From Candidatus Ideonella esbjergensis (GTDB lineage: Bacteria; Pseudomonadota; Gammaproteobacteria; Burkholderiales; Burkholderiaceae_C), in contig JADJLP010000015.1 in NCBI GenBank assembly GCA_016710065.1, positions 310,001 to 374,000 on the forward strand: DNA of 64,000 nucleotides, read 5' to 3'. The notes under the pieces are model-generated. The model saw nothing but the letters and a program-made list of their open reading frames with translations. It made no database searches and was not told where the DNA came from. The position numbers were made by a program, and so were the translations under genes. Shown in pieces: positions 24,141-35,112 of the stretch; positions within the stretch are counted from its first letter, which is position 1, and each line of letters begins with the position of its first letter.

Positions 24141-25308
24141 TAGTGTAGTGTTCTACTATTAATGCAACTTATTTGGACGCAGTTGCTCCAATGCTCTACT
24201 ACCGACAGAGTTGGAGCCAGAGCGTGCGAATTGCCCCTGCGATCGAGTTGAGTCAGGAAGAGGAAGCCGAGTTGGTCAGGCTTGCCCAATCCAAGTTGAG
24301 CAGTGTTCGATTGGTCGAACGGGTTCGCATCGTCTTGCTGGCTGCACAGGGCTTGCAGAATCTGCAGATCGCCCAGGAGTTGGGCATTGACCGGATCACG
24401 GCGGGGCGCTGGCGGCAACGCTACATCGAGTCGGGTCTGACGGGCATCGAACGCGACTTGCCGCGCGGCGGGCCGCCGGTGAGGGTGGACGTGGCGAAGT
24501 TGGTGGAGTTGACCACCCAGACCCAGCCCGAGGCGGCCACGCACTGGAGCACACGCAAGATGGCTGCGGTGCTCGAGGTCAGCCCCAGCACGGTGATGCG
24601 CCACTGGCAGGCCAATGGTCTGAAGCCGCACATCGTGCGAGGCTTCAAGGTCTCGCGTGATCCGAAGTTTGTCGAGAAGCTCGAAGACATCGTGGGCCTG
24701 TACATGTCGCCACCCGAGCACGCCTTGGTGCTGTGCTGTGACGAGAAGAGCCAGGTTCAGGCGCTGGACCGCACACAGCCGGGCTTGCCGCTGAAGAAAG
24801 GGCGTGCGCAAACGATGACGCACGACTACAAGCGCCATGGCACGACCACGCTGTTCGCGGCACTCAACGTGCTCGACGGCCAAGTGATCGGCCAGTGCCA
24901 GCAGCGCCATACCCATGCCGAGTGGCTCAAGTTCCTGCGCAAGATCGACCGCGAGACGCCCAAGGACAAGACGCTGCACCTGATTGCCGACAACTACGCC
25001 ACGCACAAGCATCCGGCGGTGCAGGCGTGGCTGGCCAAGCATCCGCGGTTCAACATGCACTTCACGCCGACATCGGCCTCGTGGCTGAACATGGTGGAGC
25101 GCTTCTTCCGTGACATCACCACCGAGCGGCTTCGCCGAGGCGTGTTCACCAGCGTGGCCGAGTTGGAGGCAGCGATCAACGAGTACGTTGCCCATCACAA
25201 CACCAAGCCCAAGCCGTTCATCTGGACCAAGAGCGCTCGCGACATCCTGCAGAAGGTCATTCGCGCCAACTCGCGGTTAAGTAGCAAACAGAACGAAACA
25301 CTGCACTA
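24141..25308 (+). mobile_element. IS630-family insertion sequence
   Basis: The element is bounded by terminal inverted repeats: TAGTGTAGTGTT at the left end and, read inward from the right end, TAGTGCAGTGTT. It carries one transposase gene. Both ends abut TA dinucleotides (24141-24142 and 25307-25308), as expected for the TA target duplication of this family. The copy looks complete and recent; ends and gene are intact. It lies between a membrane protein gene and a lipoprotein gene, and does not break either. Confidence 0.85.
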
Positions 25309-25309
25309 G
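24191..25309 (+). CDS. IS630 family transposase
   Basis: A 372-residue DDE transposase. The N-terminal helix-turn-helix part contains LGIDRITAGRWRQRY and a second HTH contains LEVSPSTVMRHWQANG. The catalytic acids are in LCCDEKSQ, LIADNYATHKH and LNMVERFFRDI, the classic D-D-E arrangement of IS630/Tc1 elements. The ATG at 24191 is the likely start; TTG 24173 is possible. The stop codon TAG is formed from the TA target duplication plus the first flanking base, so the reading frame ends exactly at the element boundary. No frameshift is seen. Confidence 0.92.
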   Translation: MLYYRQSWSQSVRIAPAIELSQEEEAELVRLAQSKLSSVRLVERVRIVLLAAQGLQNLQIAQELGIDRITAGRWRQRYIESGLTGIERDLPRGGPPVRVDVAKLVELTTQTQPEAATHWSTRKMAAVLEVSPSTVMRHWQANGLKPHIVRGFKVSRDPKFVEKLEDIVGLYMSPPEHALVLCCDEKSQVQALDRTQPGLPLKKGRAQTMTHDYKRHGTTTLFAALNVLDGQVIGQCQQRHTHAEWLKFLRKIDRETPKDKTLHLIADNYATHKHPAVQAWLAKHPRFNMHFTPTSASWLNMVERFFRDITTERLRRGVFTSVAELEAAINEYVAHHNTKPKPFIWTKSARDILQKVIRANSRLSSKQNETLH

Positions 25310-25483
25310 CGTGGCTTGGGAGGTGGGTATCTGGAGGCGCCGCGGGCCATGTCAAGCCCGAAGTATCGACACGCGGCACCGTGCGGCCCAGAAGTCGATA
25401 CAGCAGCGGTGAAGCGATGCTTTAGCGGCAAGCCGTTCCAACAATGGCCACACAAGTATGTGCTTGGGCCACCTTGGTTCTGT

Positions 25484-25963
25484 ATGACATCGAACCGATC
25501 GCTCTTCCGTGTGTCTCTCCAGGCCCGCCGCGCGGCGCTGGCCACTGGCCTGGCCGCCAGCGCAGCCGTGCTGTCAGGCTGCTACGTGGTGCCGGTCAAC
25601 CCCTACCCAGGCCACCCTGGCGCCACCGTGCTGGCCGCGCAGCTGCCCGCGCCCGTGCTGCCCTTGACCCTCACCGCCCGGCTGTACCCGGCCAATGACC
25701 TGGCCACGGGCTACGGCCTGGTCAATGCGGTGGTCACGAACGATCTGAACGGCCGTGGCAGCTTCTCCACCTCCATCAACGGCGAATCGTTCTCGGGCGA
25801 GGCCACGCGCAAGGCGGGCTCGGCGCGCGAGGGCCTGGCCAGCGGTGCCGGCAACCGTGGCAGCTTCCTGAGCTGCCAGTACACGATGAATTCGGCCACG
25901 CTGGGCACCGGCACCTGCCGGATGAACAACGGCGCCGTGTTCACAATGCACGTCGGCAACTGA
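25484..25963 (+). CDS. Hypothetical lipoprotein
   Basis: A 159-residue exported protein. The signal peptide ends in a lipobox LSGC (Cys about residue 33). The remainder has beta-rich Gly/Ser/Thr content (NGRGSFSTSINGESFSGEATR) and two further cysteines (SCQYTMN, GTCRMNNG) that could form a disulphide. No family is recognised. The region between the IS630 end and this start (25310-25483) carries no gene and may hold its promoter. Confidence 0.65.
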   Translation: MTSNRSLFRVSLQARRAALATGLAASAAVLSGCYVVPVNPYPGHPGATVLAAQLPAPVLPLTLTARLYPANDLATGYGLVNAVVTNDLNGRGSFSTSINGESFSGEATRKAGSAREGLASGAGNRGSFLSCQYTMNSATLGTGTCRMNNGAVFTMHVGN

Positions 25964-26105
25964 GCGCCCCCAGACCTGTTGTCTCCCACCACCCCGCCCG
26001 GGGGTCAAGCAAACACGGGAAAGGCGCGCCGTTGGCCTTAGGCCCGGCCGCGTGCGCCTGGCCGGTTGTATGTTCCCTAACTTGCCTCGGCTGGCGCCGA
26101 CGCCT

Positions 26106-27467
26106 TCATTCGAGAAACATGCGCCAAGTGAACAACGCGCTGCCCGACAGCCCTTGGCGCAGTGTGGTCAGGCGGACCTGCACGTCCTGGTAACTGCCTG
26201 GCGCCTTGGGCGGCAGGCCGGTGATGCGGCCGCTGGCGGCATCGATGGTCAGCCAATCCGGCAGCGTCGCACCGGGCACGGCCACCAGGGCGTAGCTGAA
26301 CGTGTCGCCGGCCATCGCGTCGGGAATCTGCCCCGGATCGATGGTGATCGCCTGGGCTTCCTTCACCCAGACCATTCCTGTTGTGCCAGCGACCTGGGGT
26401 TCGCGCCAACCTCCGCGAAGCACGCCGGACATGTTCGCGAAGACGCCGGACGCGTCGTTCCATGTGGCCTGCGGTGCCACCGAATACCACTCGACGATGG
26501 GTCTCAGGCTGTAGCTTCGCCCATCGGCCAAGGTCACATCCATCTGCACGCCCATGTATTGCAGGTCGGTGTTCTGGAGTTGACCGGTGAGACGCGCCGT
26601 CGCCGGGTCGAAGGTCAGCCCCGCGGGCACCCCAATGACGGACACCGACGAGCGGGCACCGGGATCGAGGTTGCTCACCGTCAGGTCGCACTGAACCGGC
26701 ACCATCCACTTGATCTCAGTGGCCCGGTTGGGCTGGTTTGGACACCCGCTCATGGCGAAGGTGGCCAGCGTCGGCATGACATAAACGCCCGACGTCACCG
26801 GCGCCGACACATACACCCGGCCACGGTGGGTGAGCGTGGCGGTGATGGACAGGCTGCTGTAGCCCGGGACCGTGGGTGTGCCGGAAACCGCCGCGCTGTT
26901 GGTGTCGAAGCTGATGCCCGCCGGCAGGGTCCCGCCGGTCATTGCGTAACTCAGCGTGTCGCCTGGGGCGATGGGTTTGTACAGCGACACCAGTTCCCTG
27001 GGCGGCGACTGGATGTTGATCGGGAGCTGGAGCTGGATGTCGCTGCCTGTGACCCCAAACCCGGAGCCCCAGGCAATCAGGTTCAGGATGGGGGTGGGGT
27101 CGGTGACGACGATCCCCATCGGGAAATCCAGGCTGCCCTGGACGCCATCGGCCGTCACGTGGACCGTGAACGCGTAGTTGCCGGCGCTGCTGGGAGTGCC
27201 CGAGACCACGCAGTTGTTGGCCAGGTCCACGCCCGCCGGCAAAGTACCAGTGCCGAGAGTGCAGTGGGGGGTGTGGCCGTTCAAGCCGGTGAAGATCGGG
27301 CTGGCCGACATGGGCGAGTTGATTTCGCCTTGCATCGCGTCGACGGAGTACGTCAGGTCGACATACAAGGTCTCGGTGCTCCCTCCGCCGCCGCCGCAGG
27401 CCGACATCAAGTTGGTGGCAACCCACAGGCCCAACCAGGCGGCCAATCGATTCGTTCGAATGTGCAT
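26106..27467 (-). CDS. Lipoprotein with repeated Ig-like (putative Ig) domains
   Basis: A 453-residue surface or periplasmic protein. The signal sequence ends at a lipobox LMSAC followed by a Gly-run linker (GGGGGS). Tandem He_PIG-type Ig domains follow, recognisable by the recurring pattern LPAG-[IV]-x-[FL]-x-x-x-x-x-x-[VL]-S/T-G-T-P/L (LPAGVDLANNCVVSGTP, LPAGISFDTNSAAVSGTP, VPAGLTFDPATARLTGQ, LPDWLTIDAASGRITG), giving about four domains. Such domains bind carbohydrate or protein partners; no enzyme domain is present. The start has GGGGAG upstream. It lies last in the minus-strand run after tgt. Confidence 0.75.
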   Translation of the reverse strand: MHIRTNRLAAWLGLWVATNLMSACGGGGGSTETLYVDLTYSVDAMQGEINSPMSASPIFTGLNGHTPHCTLGTGTLPAGVDLANNCVVSGTPSSAGNYAFTVHVTADGVQGSLDFPMGIVVTDPTPILNLIAWGSGFGVTGSDIQLQLPINIQSPPRELVSLYKPIAPGDTLSYAMTGGTLPAGISFDTNSAAVSGTPTVPGYSSLSITATLTHRGRVYVSAPVTSGVYVMPTLATFAMSGCPNQPNRATEIKWMVPVQCDLTVSNLDPGARSSVSVIGVPAGLTFDPATARLTGQLQNTDLQYMGVQMDVTLADGRSYSLRPIVEWYSVAPQATWNDASGVFANMSGVLRGGWREPQVAGTTGMVWVKEAQAITIDPGQIPDAMAGDTFSYALVAVPGATLPDWLTIDAASGRITGLPPKAPGSYQDVQVRLTTLRQGLSGSALFTWRMFLE

Positions 27468-27497
27468 GAGCTCCCCTTTTCGTGCGCAATTTCGTGT

Positions 27498-28655
27498 TCA
27501 GACGCCGCGCGCGCGGTCAGCGGCGAACTGCTTCCTGAACTGCATGAACGTGCCGGCATCCAGCGCCTCGCGCACCTCGCGCATCAGGTTCAGGTAGTAG
27601 TGCAGGTTGTGGATGGTGGCCAGCATGGGGCCCAGCATCTCGCCGCAGCGGTCCAGGTGGTGCAGGTAGGCGCGGCTGAAGCCGCCGGCGCTGGTGGATG
27701 AACTCGCGTCGCCCTTGCAGGCGTAGCACGAGCAGGTTTCGTCGATGGGTCGGTGGTCGGTCTTGTGGCGGGCGTTGCGGATCTTCAGATCGCCGTAGCG
27801 GGTAAAGAGGTGGCCGTTGCGGGCATTGCGCGTGGGCATCACGCAGTCGAACATGTCCACGCCGTCGGCCACGCCCTGCACCAAATCTTCAGGCGTGCCC
27901 ACGCCCATCAGGTAACGCGGCTTGTTCGCCGGCAGGCGGTGCGGCGTGTGGGCCATGATGCGCAGCATCTCGTCCTTGGGCTCGCCCACGCTGACTCCGC
28001 CAATGGCGTAGCCCGGCAGATCCATCTCCACCAGGGCATCGAGAGACTCTTGCCGCAGGTGCTCGAACATGCCGCCCTGCACGATGCCGAACAGCGCGTT
28101 GGGGTTCTGCAGGCGCTCGAACTCGGCGATGCAGCGCTGCGCCCATCGGCGGCTCAGCTCCATGGAGTAGCGCGCTTCCTTCTCGGTGGTGAGGTGGCCC
28201 TTCACCTCATACGGCGTGCACTCGTCGAACTGCATGACGATGTCGGAATTCAGCACCGTCTGGATCTGCATGCTCACCTCGGGCGTGAGGAAGAGCTTGT
28301 CGCCGTTTACCGGCGAGGCGAACTTCACGCCCTCCTCGCTGATCTTGCGCATCTCGCCCAGGCTCCAAACCTGGAAGCCGCCCGAGTCGGTGAGGATGGG
28401 CTTGCTCCAGCGCTCGAAGCCGTGCAGGCCGCCGAAGCTGGCCATCACGTCCAGCCCGGGGCGCATCCACAGGTGGAAGGTGTTGCCCAGGATGATCTGC
28501 GCACCCATCGCATGCAGCGATTGCGGCAGCACGCCCTTGACCGTGCCATAGGTGCCCACCGGCATGAAGATGGGCGTCTCGACCACGCCGTGGTTGAGCG
28601 TGAGGCGGCCACGGCGGGCGTGGCCGTCGGTCTTGAGCAGTTCGAACTGGAGCAT
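27498..28655 (-). CDS. tgt: tRNA-guanine transglycosylase (queuine tRNA-ribosyltransferase)
   Basis: A 385-residue enzyme that exchanges G34 of GUN-anticodon tRNAs for preQ1 in the queuosine pathway. The family signs are the FMPVGTYGTVKGV segment, LGNTFHLWMRPG, the GGFQVWSL segment, FDCVMPTRNARNGHLFT with the nucleophilic Asp, and the zinc site CSCYACKGD (about residues 308-313) with a later His. The length matches the family. queA lies upstream on the same strand, separated by four other genes, so the pathway genes may share transcription. Confidence 0.95.
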   Translation of the reverse strand: MLQFELLKTDGHARRGRLTLNHGVVETPIFMPVGTYGTVKGVLPQSLHAMGAQIILGNTFHLWMRPGLDVMASFGGLHGFERWSKPILTDSGGFQVWSLGEMRKISEEGVKFASPVNGDKLFLTPEVSMQIQTVLNSDIVMQFDECTPYEVKGHLTTEKEARYSMELSRRWAQRCIAEFERLQNPNALFGIVQGGMFEHLRQESLDALVEMDLPGYAIGGVSVGEPKDEMLRIMAHTPHRLPANKPRYLMGVGTPEDLVQGVADGVDMFDCVMPTRNARNGHLFTRYGDLKIRNARHKTDHRPIDETCSCYACKGDASSSTSAGGFSRAYLHHLDRCGEMLGPMLATIHNLHYYLNLMREVREALDAGTFMQFRKQFAADRARGV

Positions 28656-28690
28656 CGGCGAATTGTCGCCGAGGCCCCAGCCGCCAAGGT

Positions 28691-29071
28691 TCAGGGCTTC
28701 CTGGCTTCGAGTTTCAGGATCCAGCCCACCAGCTTGCCGGCATCGGCCTCGGTGATGGCCACCTTGTTGGGCGGCATGGCCAGGCCGCTGACCTTGCCCT
28801 TCCAGTGGCTCTCATAGGGGTTGGAGCCGGCCATCACGGTGGCGGTGAGCTGTTTCTGCGCACCCTTCTGGCCCTTGTACTTGGTGGACACCTCCTTCCA
28901 GGCCGGGCCTATGGGCGGCAGGCCTTCGGGGCCCTTGCCGCCGGGCTCGATCTGGTGGCAGGTCATGCAGCCGCTGGTGTTGGCCAGCTTGAGCATGGCG
29001 GCGTCATCGGCGGCAAAGGCCGGGGCGGCGTGGGCCAAAGTGGCCGCGATCAGAAGGGAAGTGGATTTCAT
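28691..29071 (-). CDS. Periplasmic monohaem cytochrome c
   Basis: A 126-residue class I c-type cytochrome. A signal peptide (AATLAHAAPAFAAD) precedes the haem site CMTCH, and the distal methionine is in GLAMPPN. The length and the KLVGWILKLE helix fit a soluble electron carrier such as c552/c551. It lies between tgt and a sugar-dehydrogenase-like gene on the same strand; it could take electrons from that enzyme, which is inference. Confidence 0.9.
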   Translation of the reverse strand: MKSTSLLIAATLAHAAPAFAADDAAMLKLANTSGCMTCHQIEPGGKGPEGLPPIGPAWKEVSTKYKGQKGAQKQLTATVMAGSNPYESHWKGKVSGLAMPPNKVAITEADAGKLVGWILKLEARKP

Positions 29072-29232
29072 GGTGGGGGCTCCAAAGGTGCAGGGGTGCG
29101 ATGGAAGCCATCATGAAAACAGCGGGCCGACCAAGGTTGACCACCATCAAGCCGCGTAGGCATTTCGCCAGGCTGGCACAGGCGTGACAGCGGCAAAAAC
29201 CACAGCTGTTTCGCACTGGAGCAGTGCGGCAC

Positions 29233-30435
29233 TCAGGGCACTGCAGTGGTGCTGGCACTCGCCGGCGCAAGCACCAGCAGCAGGTGGTTGCGGTCGTCCA
29301 CCAGCCACAGCCAGCCGCGGTGGTCCACCGTGGCACCCGCTGGCGCGCCGGGGCCACGCTGGCCGGGCACGCTGCCCCAGCCGCTCACGATGTCCTGCCG
29401 CGCGCCCATGGGCTTGCCGTCGGCCCCCAGCGCCCAGGCCACCACGCGGTGGCCGGTGGCACGGTAGCCATGCCAAACGGCCAGCAGCTTGCCGGCCCAG
29501 GGCGTTGCGGGCTGGCCATTGGTGGGCGCGGGCGGAAACAGCAACTGCAGCGGTGCCGCATGGGCCGGCCAGGCCATGTAGGGCGCGGTGGCCGGTGTGC
29601 ACACAGCGGCGCCGGCCTTGCTGGCGCGTGCCGACATGCTGCGGCCGCGCGCATCGCTCACGCAGGCCGGCCAGCCATGCTGGCTGCCGGGGCTGAGCAG
29701 GTTCAGTTCCTCGGCTGGCTCGCTGGCCTCGGGGTAGTCCACCGAGTTCTCGGCCTGCCACAGCTGCCCGCCCGGCCCCACGGCCAGGCCCAGCGAGTTG
29801 CGCAGGCCGGTGGCATAGGGCTTGAGCGTCTGCAGCGTGAGCCTGGGGCCGCCCAGCTTGGCTTCCAGCACCGCCGCGCGCGGCATGGGGCCGGCGGCGT
29901 CGGGGCAAGGCCAGGCGCCTTGGCAATCGTCGCTGGCCGAGCCCAGGTTGATATAGAGGCTGCCACCGTCGCCAAAGGCGATTTCCTTGAGCGGGTGCGA
30001 ACCCTGGTCGGGCAGGAACTTGACGACGTCCTCGCGCTGCACCGCCTCGCCCACTGGCGTGCGCCACACACCATCGGCCTCGGCCACATAGGCTTGGCCG
30101 TCGGGGCCGCGCTGCAGGCCGTGCGGCCGATTCAACCCATGGGCCAGCACGCGCACACGCGCCGCGCCTGTGGCGCTGCCGTCGGTGCGCACCTCCAGCA
30201 AGCGTCCCTTGCCCGCCTCCCAACTGCCCATGTCGGTGAGCCAGAAGCGACCGGGCGCCACTTCGAGCAGACGGCGCGGCATGCGCAGGCCGTCGCTGCC
30301 ATCGGCCACCAGGCCCATGCACCAGCCGGCGGGTACGGTGAGTTTGAGGCGCGGGTGGCCGGCGCACGAGGTGGCGGCCCATGTGGCGCCTGAGGCCGCA
30401 AGACACCAGATGAAGACTGCGGCGAGACGGATCAC
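29233..30435 (-). CDS. Exported PQQ-dependent sugar (sorbosone-type) dehydrogenase-like protein
   Basis: A 400-residue beta-propeller protein with an N-terminal signal peptide (VFIWCLAASGATWAA). Segments GLNRPHGLQRGPDGQAYVAEADGVWR, GDGGSLYINLGSASDDC, YATGLRNSLGLAVGPGGQLWQAENSVD and HGWPACV match the soluble glucose/sorbosone dehydrogenase (Asd) family, which oxidises sugars with PQQ in the periplasm. Whether it binds PQQ cannot be judged here. The GTG start at 30435 overlaps the stop of the upstream acetyltransferase by four bases (GTGA). A cytochrome c is encoded 161 bases downstream. Confidence 0.8.
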   Translation of the reverse strand: MIRLAAVFIWCLAASGATWAATSCAGHPRLKLTVPAGWCMGLVADGSDGLRMPRRLLEVAPGRFWLTDMGSWEAGKGRLLEVRTDGSATGAARVRVLAHGLNRPHGLQRGPDGQAYVAEADGVWRTPVGEAVQREDVVKFLPDQGSHPLKEIAFGDGGSLYINLGSASDDCQGAWPCPDAAGPMPRAAVLEAKLGGPRLTLQTLKPYATGLRNSLGLAVGPGGQLWQAENSVDYPEASEPAEELNLLSPGSQHGWPACVSDARGRSMSARASKAGAAVCTPATAPYMAWPAHAAPLQLLFPPAPTNGQPATPWAGKLLAVWHGYRATGHRVVAWALGADGKPMGARQDIVSGWGSVPGQRGPGAPAGATVDHRGWLWLVDDRNHLLLVLAPASASTTAVP

Positions 30436-30869
30436 GGCAATTGCTTTGCGTAGAGGATCTGTATGCGCTGGGGCTCGGTGCGCAGCCCATGCGGCACGAA
30501 GCCATGGCGCAGATTCAAGGCAGCCATGGCCGTGTTGTCCTTGTCGGCCGCTGTCTCTACAGCGGTGTAGGCTCGCCCAGCCAGCCATGCATGCTGCATT
30601 TCAGTCAACCGCGAGGCCAGGCCTTGGCGTCGATGATCAGGGTGCACCGCCCCCAGCCAGCTGTAGTACCGAGTCTGTGTCAGGGCGTAGCCGCACTTGA
30701 ATGCCAGCAAATGGCCGCTTGAACTGGCGCTGAGCACCATGGGGTTGGGCATGCTGGACAGGCGCCATTGCAGATCCAGGTCGAACTCGCCCCAAACCAA
30801 AAATGCCAGGTCCCGAACTGAGCCGAGCAGCCTGTCATCGAAGGGGGGCAAGTGGGCTTCAAACTCCAT
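30432..30869 (-). CDS. GNAT family N-acetyltransferase
   Basis: A 145-residue acetyl-CoA-dependent acetyltransferase. The central segment YYSWLGAVHPDHRRQGLASRLTEMQ holds the GNAT motif A with the R-x-x-G-L-A pyrophosphate loop, and the C-terminal strand runs NLRHGFVPHG. I chose the ATG at 30869; ATG 30905 would lengthen the overlap with the preceding gene from 11 to 47 bases. The substrate cannot be told. It is translationally coupled to the sugar-dehydrogenase gene downstream. Confidence 0.78.
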   Translation of the reverse strand: MEFEAHLPPFDDRLLGSVRDLAFLVWGEFDLDLQWRLSSMPNPMVLSASSSGHLLAFKCGYALTQTRYYSWLGAVHPDHRRQGLASRLTEMQHAWLAGRAYTAVETAADKDNTAMAALNLRHGFVPHGLRTEPQRIQILYAKQLP

Positions 30870-31410
30870 ACCCGCTACCGTAGTCAAGATCTCTTGGTGT
30901 TGCATTGGGAAGGCGAAGCCACATGTGCACCTTGGAAAGAAAGCCCGCTGGCGTCTGGATGGCCATGGGCTCGACGCCGAAGGCCTGGAACCCGAAGGAC
31001 TGGTAGAGCCTGACGGCCAGTGCATTGCCCTCGGTGACGGTCAGCGTGACCACCTGCACCCCCGGCCGCGCGCCGGCCTCTTGCAGCGCCGCGTGAACCA
31101 AGGCGCGGCCTATGCCCCGGCCACGCGACGCTTCGTGCGTGAACATGCCGATGAGGTGGGCCTTGTGGCGTGTCTTGGGCTTGGCCGAGAACTCGACCGT
31201 GACGGTGCCCACCAAGCCGTCGTCCACAAAGGCGCCCAAGGCCTGGCTGAGGCCCTGGCCATCGGCAATGCGCGCGGCCCACCAAGACAGCGGCGCGGCG
31301 GCGCGTTCGTCAGGCGTGGAGGTGAAAGCGTCGGGGGCCGAGGCATAGGCATGCAGCATCAGCGCACGGTACCGGTCCAGGTCCGAGGCTTGTAGCCTGG
31401 CGATGCGCAT
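30859..31410 (-). CDS. GNAT family N-acetyltransferase
   Basis: A 183-residue acetyltransferase with the acetyl-CoA loop in ASRGRGIGRALVHAAL and the C-terminal AVRLYQSFGFQAFG pattern typical of GNAT enzymes. The opening MRIARLQASDLDRYRALMLHAY is typical of small-molecule or protein acetyltransferases. It starts 20 bases after the queA stop and overlaps the next acetyltransferase gene. The substrate is unknown. Confidence 0.85.
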   Translation of the reverse strand: MRIARLQASDLDRYRALMLHAYASAPDAFTSTPDERAAAPLSWWAARIADGQGLSQALGAFVDDGLVGTVTVEFSAKPKTRHKAHLIGMFTHEASRGRGIGRALVHAALQEAGARPGVQVVTLTVTEGNALAVRLYQSFGFQAFGVEPMAIQTPAGFLSKVHMWLRLPNATPRDLDYGSGYGV

Positions 31411-31430
31411 GCTTTTGGCGCTCCGCACGT

Positions 31431-32549
31431 TCAGCCCTGCCGATCCAGCAGCATCGCATCCCCATAGCTGAAGAAGCGGTAGCGGGCCTCGATGGCGTGG
31501 CGGTACAGGGCCATCACGTGCTCGTGGCCGGCGAATGCGCTCACCAACATCATCAGCGTGCTCTTGGGCAGATGGAAGTTGGTGATCAATCGGTCCACCG
31601 CATGGAACTGGTAGCCCGGCTTGATGAAGATGCGGGTCTCGCCGCTGCAGCCGGTTTGCAGCGCGCTGCCACCGGATTGCTGCACCGCCGATTCCAGTGC
31701 CCGCACCGTGGTGGTTCCGGCGGCCACCACGCGGCCGCCGGCAGCACGGGTGGCGGCAATGGCGTCCACCGTGGACTGCGGCACCTCGAACCACTCCTGA
31801 TGCATCTGGTGCTCGGCCAGGTTGTCGGTGCGCACCGGCTGGAAGGTGCCTGCGCCCACGTGCAGCGTCACCTGGGCACGTTGCACGCCGCGCGCGGCCA
31901 GCGCGGCCAGCAGCGGTTCGTCGAAGTGCAAGGCGGCGGTGGGGGCAGCCACGGCGCCGGGCGCGCGGGCGAACACGGTCTGGTAGCGCGCGATGTCGTC
32001 AGGCGCATCGGCGTGGGTGATGTAGGGCGGCAGCGGCACGTGGCCGTGGGCTTCCAGCAGCGCAAAGGGGTCGCCCGGCACGCGCAGGTGGAACAGCGAA
32101 TCCTCTGGGCCACCGCGCCCCAGCACCTCGGCCACGAACCCACCGCCATTCGGGCCGGCGAAGTACACCGTGGCACCGGCCTTGGGCGACTTGCTGGCGC
32201 GCAAATGGGCCAGCATCTCGCCGGGTGCGTGCGGGTGGGGCCGGGGCAGCACGCGCTCCACCAGGGCCTCCACGGCGCCGCCGGTGGGCTTCTCGCCGTG
32301 TAAGCGGGCCTTGAGCACGCGGGTGTCGTTGAAGACCAGCAGGTCGCCGGGGTTCAGCAGGCTGGGCAGATCGCGAAAGATGCGGTCCACCGGCGTGGCG
32401 CCACGGCCATCGAGCAGACGCGAAGCACTGCGCTCGGGCGCCGGGTGCTGGGCGATCAGCTCGGGTGGAAGTGAGAAGTCGAAGTCGGCGAGCGTGTAAG
32501 GCCGGCCGGTGACGGGGTTCAGGCAGGAAACGGCGGGGCGCTGGGGCAT
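31431..32549 (-). CDS. queA: S-adenosylmethionine:tRNA ribosyltransferase-isomerase
   Basis: A 372-residue enzyme that turns preQ1-tRNA into epoxyqueuosine-tRNA using SAM as ribosyl donor. Family marks are DFDFSLPPELIAQHPAPERSASRLL at the start, NDTRVLKARL, the HVGAGTFQPVR segment and the late FHLPKSTLMMLVSAFAG. The length is close to the usual 350-360. It is the first gene of the minus-strand run that later includes tgt, so it likely drives a queuosine operon with unrelated passengers. Confidence 0.95.
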   Translation of the reverse strand: MPQRPAVSCLNPVTGRPYTLADFDFSLPPELIAQHPAPERSASRLLDGRGATPVDRIFRDLPSLLNPGDLLVFNDTRVLKARLHGEKPTGGAVEALVERVLPRPHPHAPGEMLAHLRASKSPKAGATVYFAGPNGGGFVAEVLGRGGPEDSLFHLRVPGDPFALLEAHGHVPLPPYITHADAPDDIARYQTVFARAPGAVAAPTAALHFDEPLLAALAARGVQRAQVTLHVGAGTFQPVRTDNLAEHQMHQEWFEVPQSTVDAIAATRAAGGRVVAAGTTTVRALESAVQQSGGSALQTGCSGETRIFIKPGYQFHAVDRLITNFHLPKSTLMMLVSAFAGHEHVMALYRHAIEARYRFFSYGDAMLLDRQG

Positions 32550-32988
32550 GGCTTGCAGGCTTTACTGGCCTTCAAGTGGCAGAGCGCGGATTGTTCCATG
32601 CCGGCTCAGGCCAGCGCCGTGTGCCCCACTCAGCGTGCTGGAACGACAGTCTCGGCTTGCCGGGCGGCCAGGTCGTCGGAGTTGTCCCAGGCCCAGGCCA
32701 ACGCCACACTGACGCCCAGCACCAGGGTCAACAACAACATCATTCGGGCGATCAGGCGCATGGTGGCAGGCAGTGTTTGGGTTCGGGCAGCATCTTGCAA
32801 GAGGACCTCACGCGCTGCAGTGCGGGCATTCTCCGTGGGTTTCAAGCGCCAGGCCGTACCCAACTGCAGGCATTGGTGTCAAGCCGTTGAAGTTCGGTGC
32901 GGGTGTGGCGGGCATGTCACGGCGGCCCCGCTTTGTTCACAGCGGCGGCGGTTGAAGGGCCGCGCGGCGGCGCGGTCAAAATCGCCCC
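32550..32988. other. Intergenic region between queA and recG
   Basis: A 439-base divergent spacer. Apart from a doubtful 43-codon minus-strand frame at 32630-32761 I see no gene. It must hold the queA promoter (leftward) and recG promoter (rightward). The stretch around 32820-32900 is less GC-rich. No hairpin with a T-run was found. Confidence 0.4.
32630..32761 (-). CDS. Possible very small membrane protein
   Basis: A 43-residue frame beginning MRLIARMMLLLTLVLGVSVA has one convincing membrane segment and a charged tail (DNSDDLAARQAE). It has no clear ribosome site. The hydrophobic pattern and independence from any gene on the other strand make it a candidate, not a confident gene. Confidence 0.35.
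   Translation of the reverse strand: MRLIARMMLLLTLVLGVSVALAWAWDNSDDLAARQAETVVPAR

Positions 32989-35112
<2,124 letters not shown>

Noticed and set aside
24141..25309. The IS630 copy disrupting a gene
   Set aside because: Both neighbours start and end outside the element, and no split gene is recognisable on the two sides.
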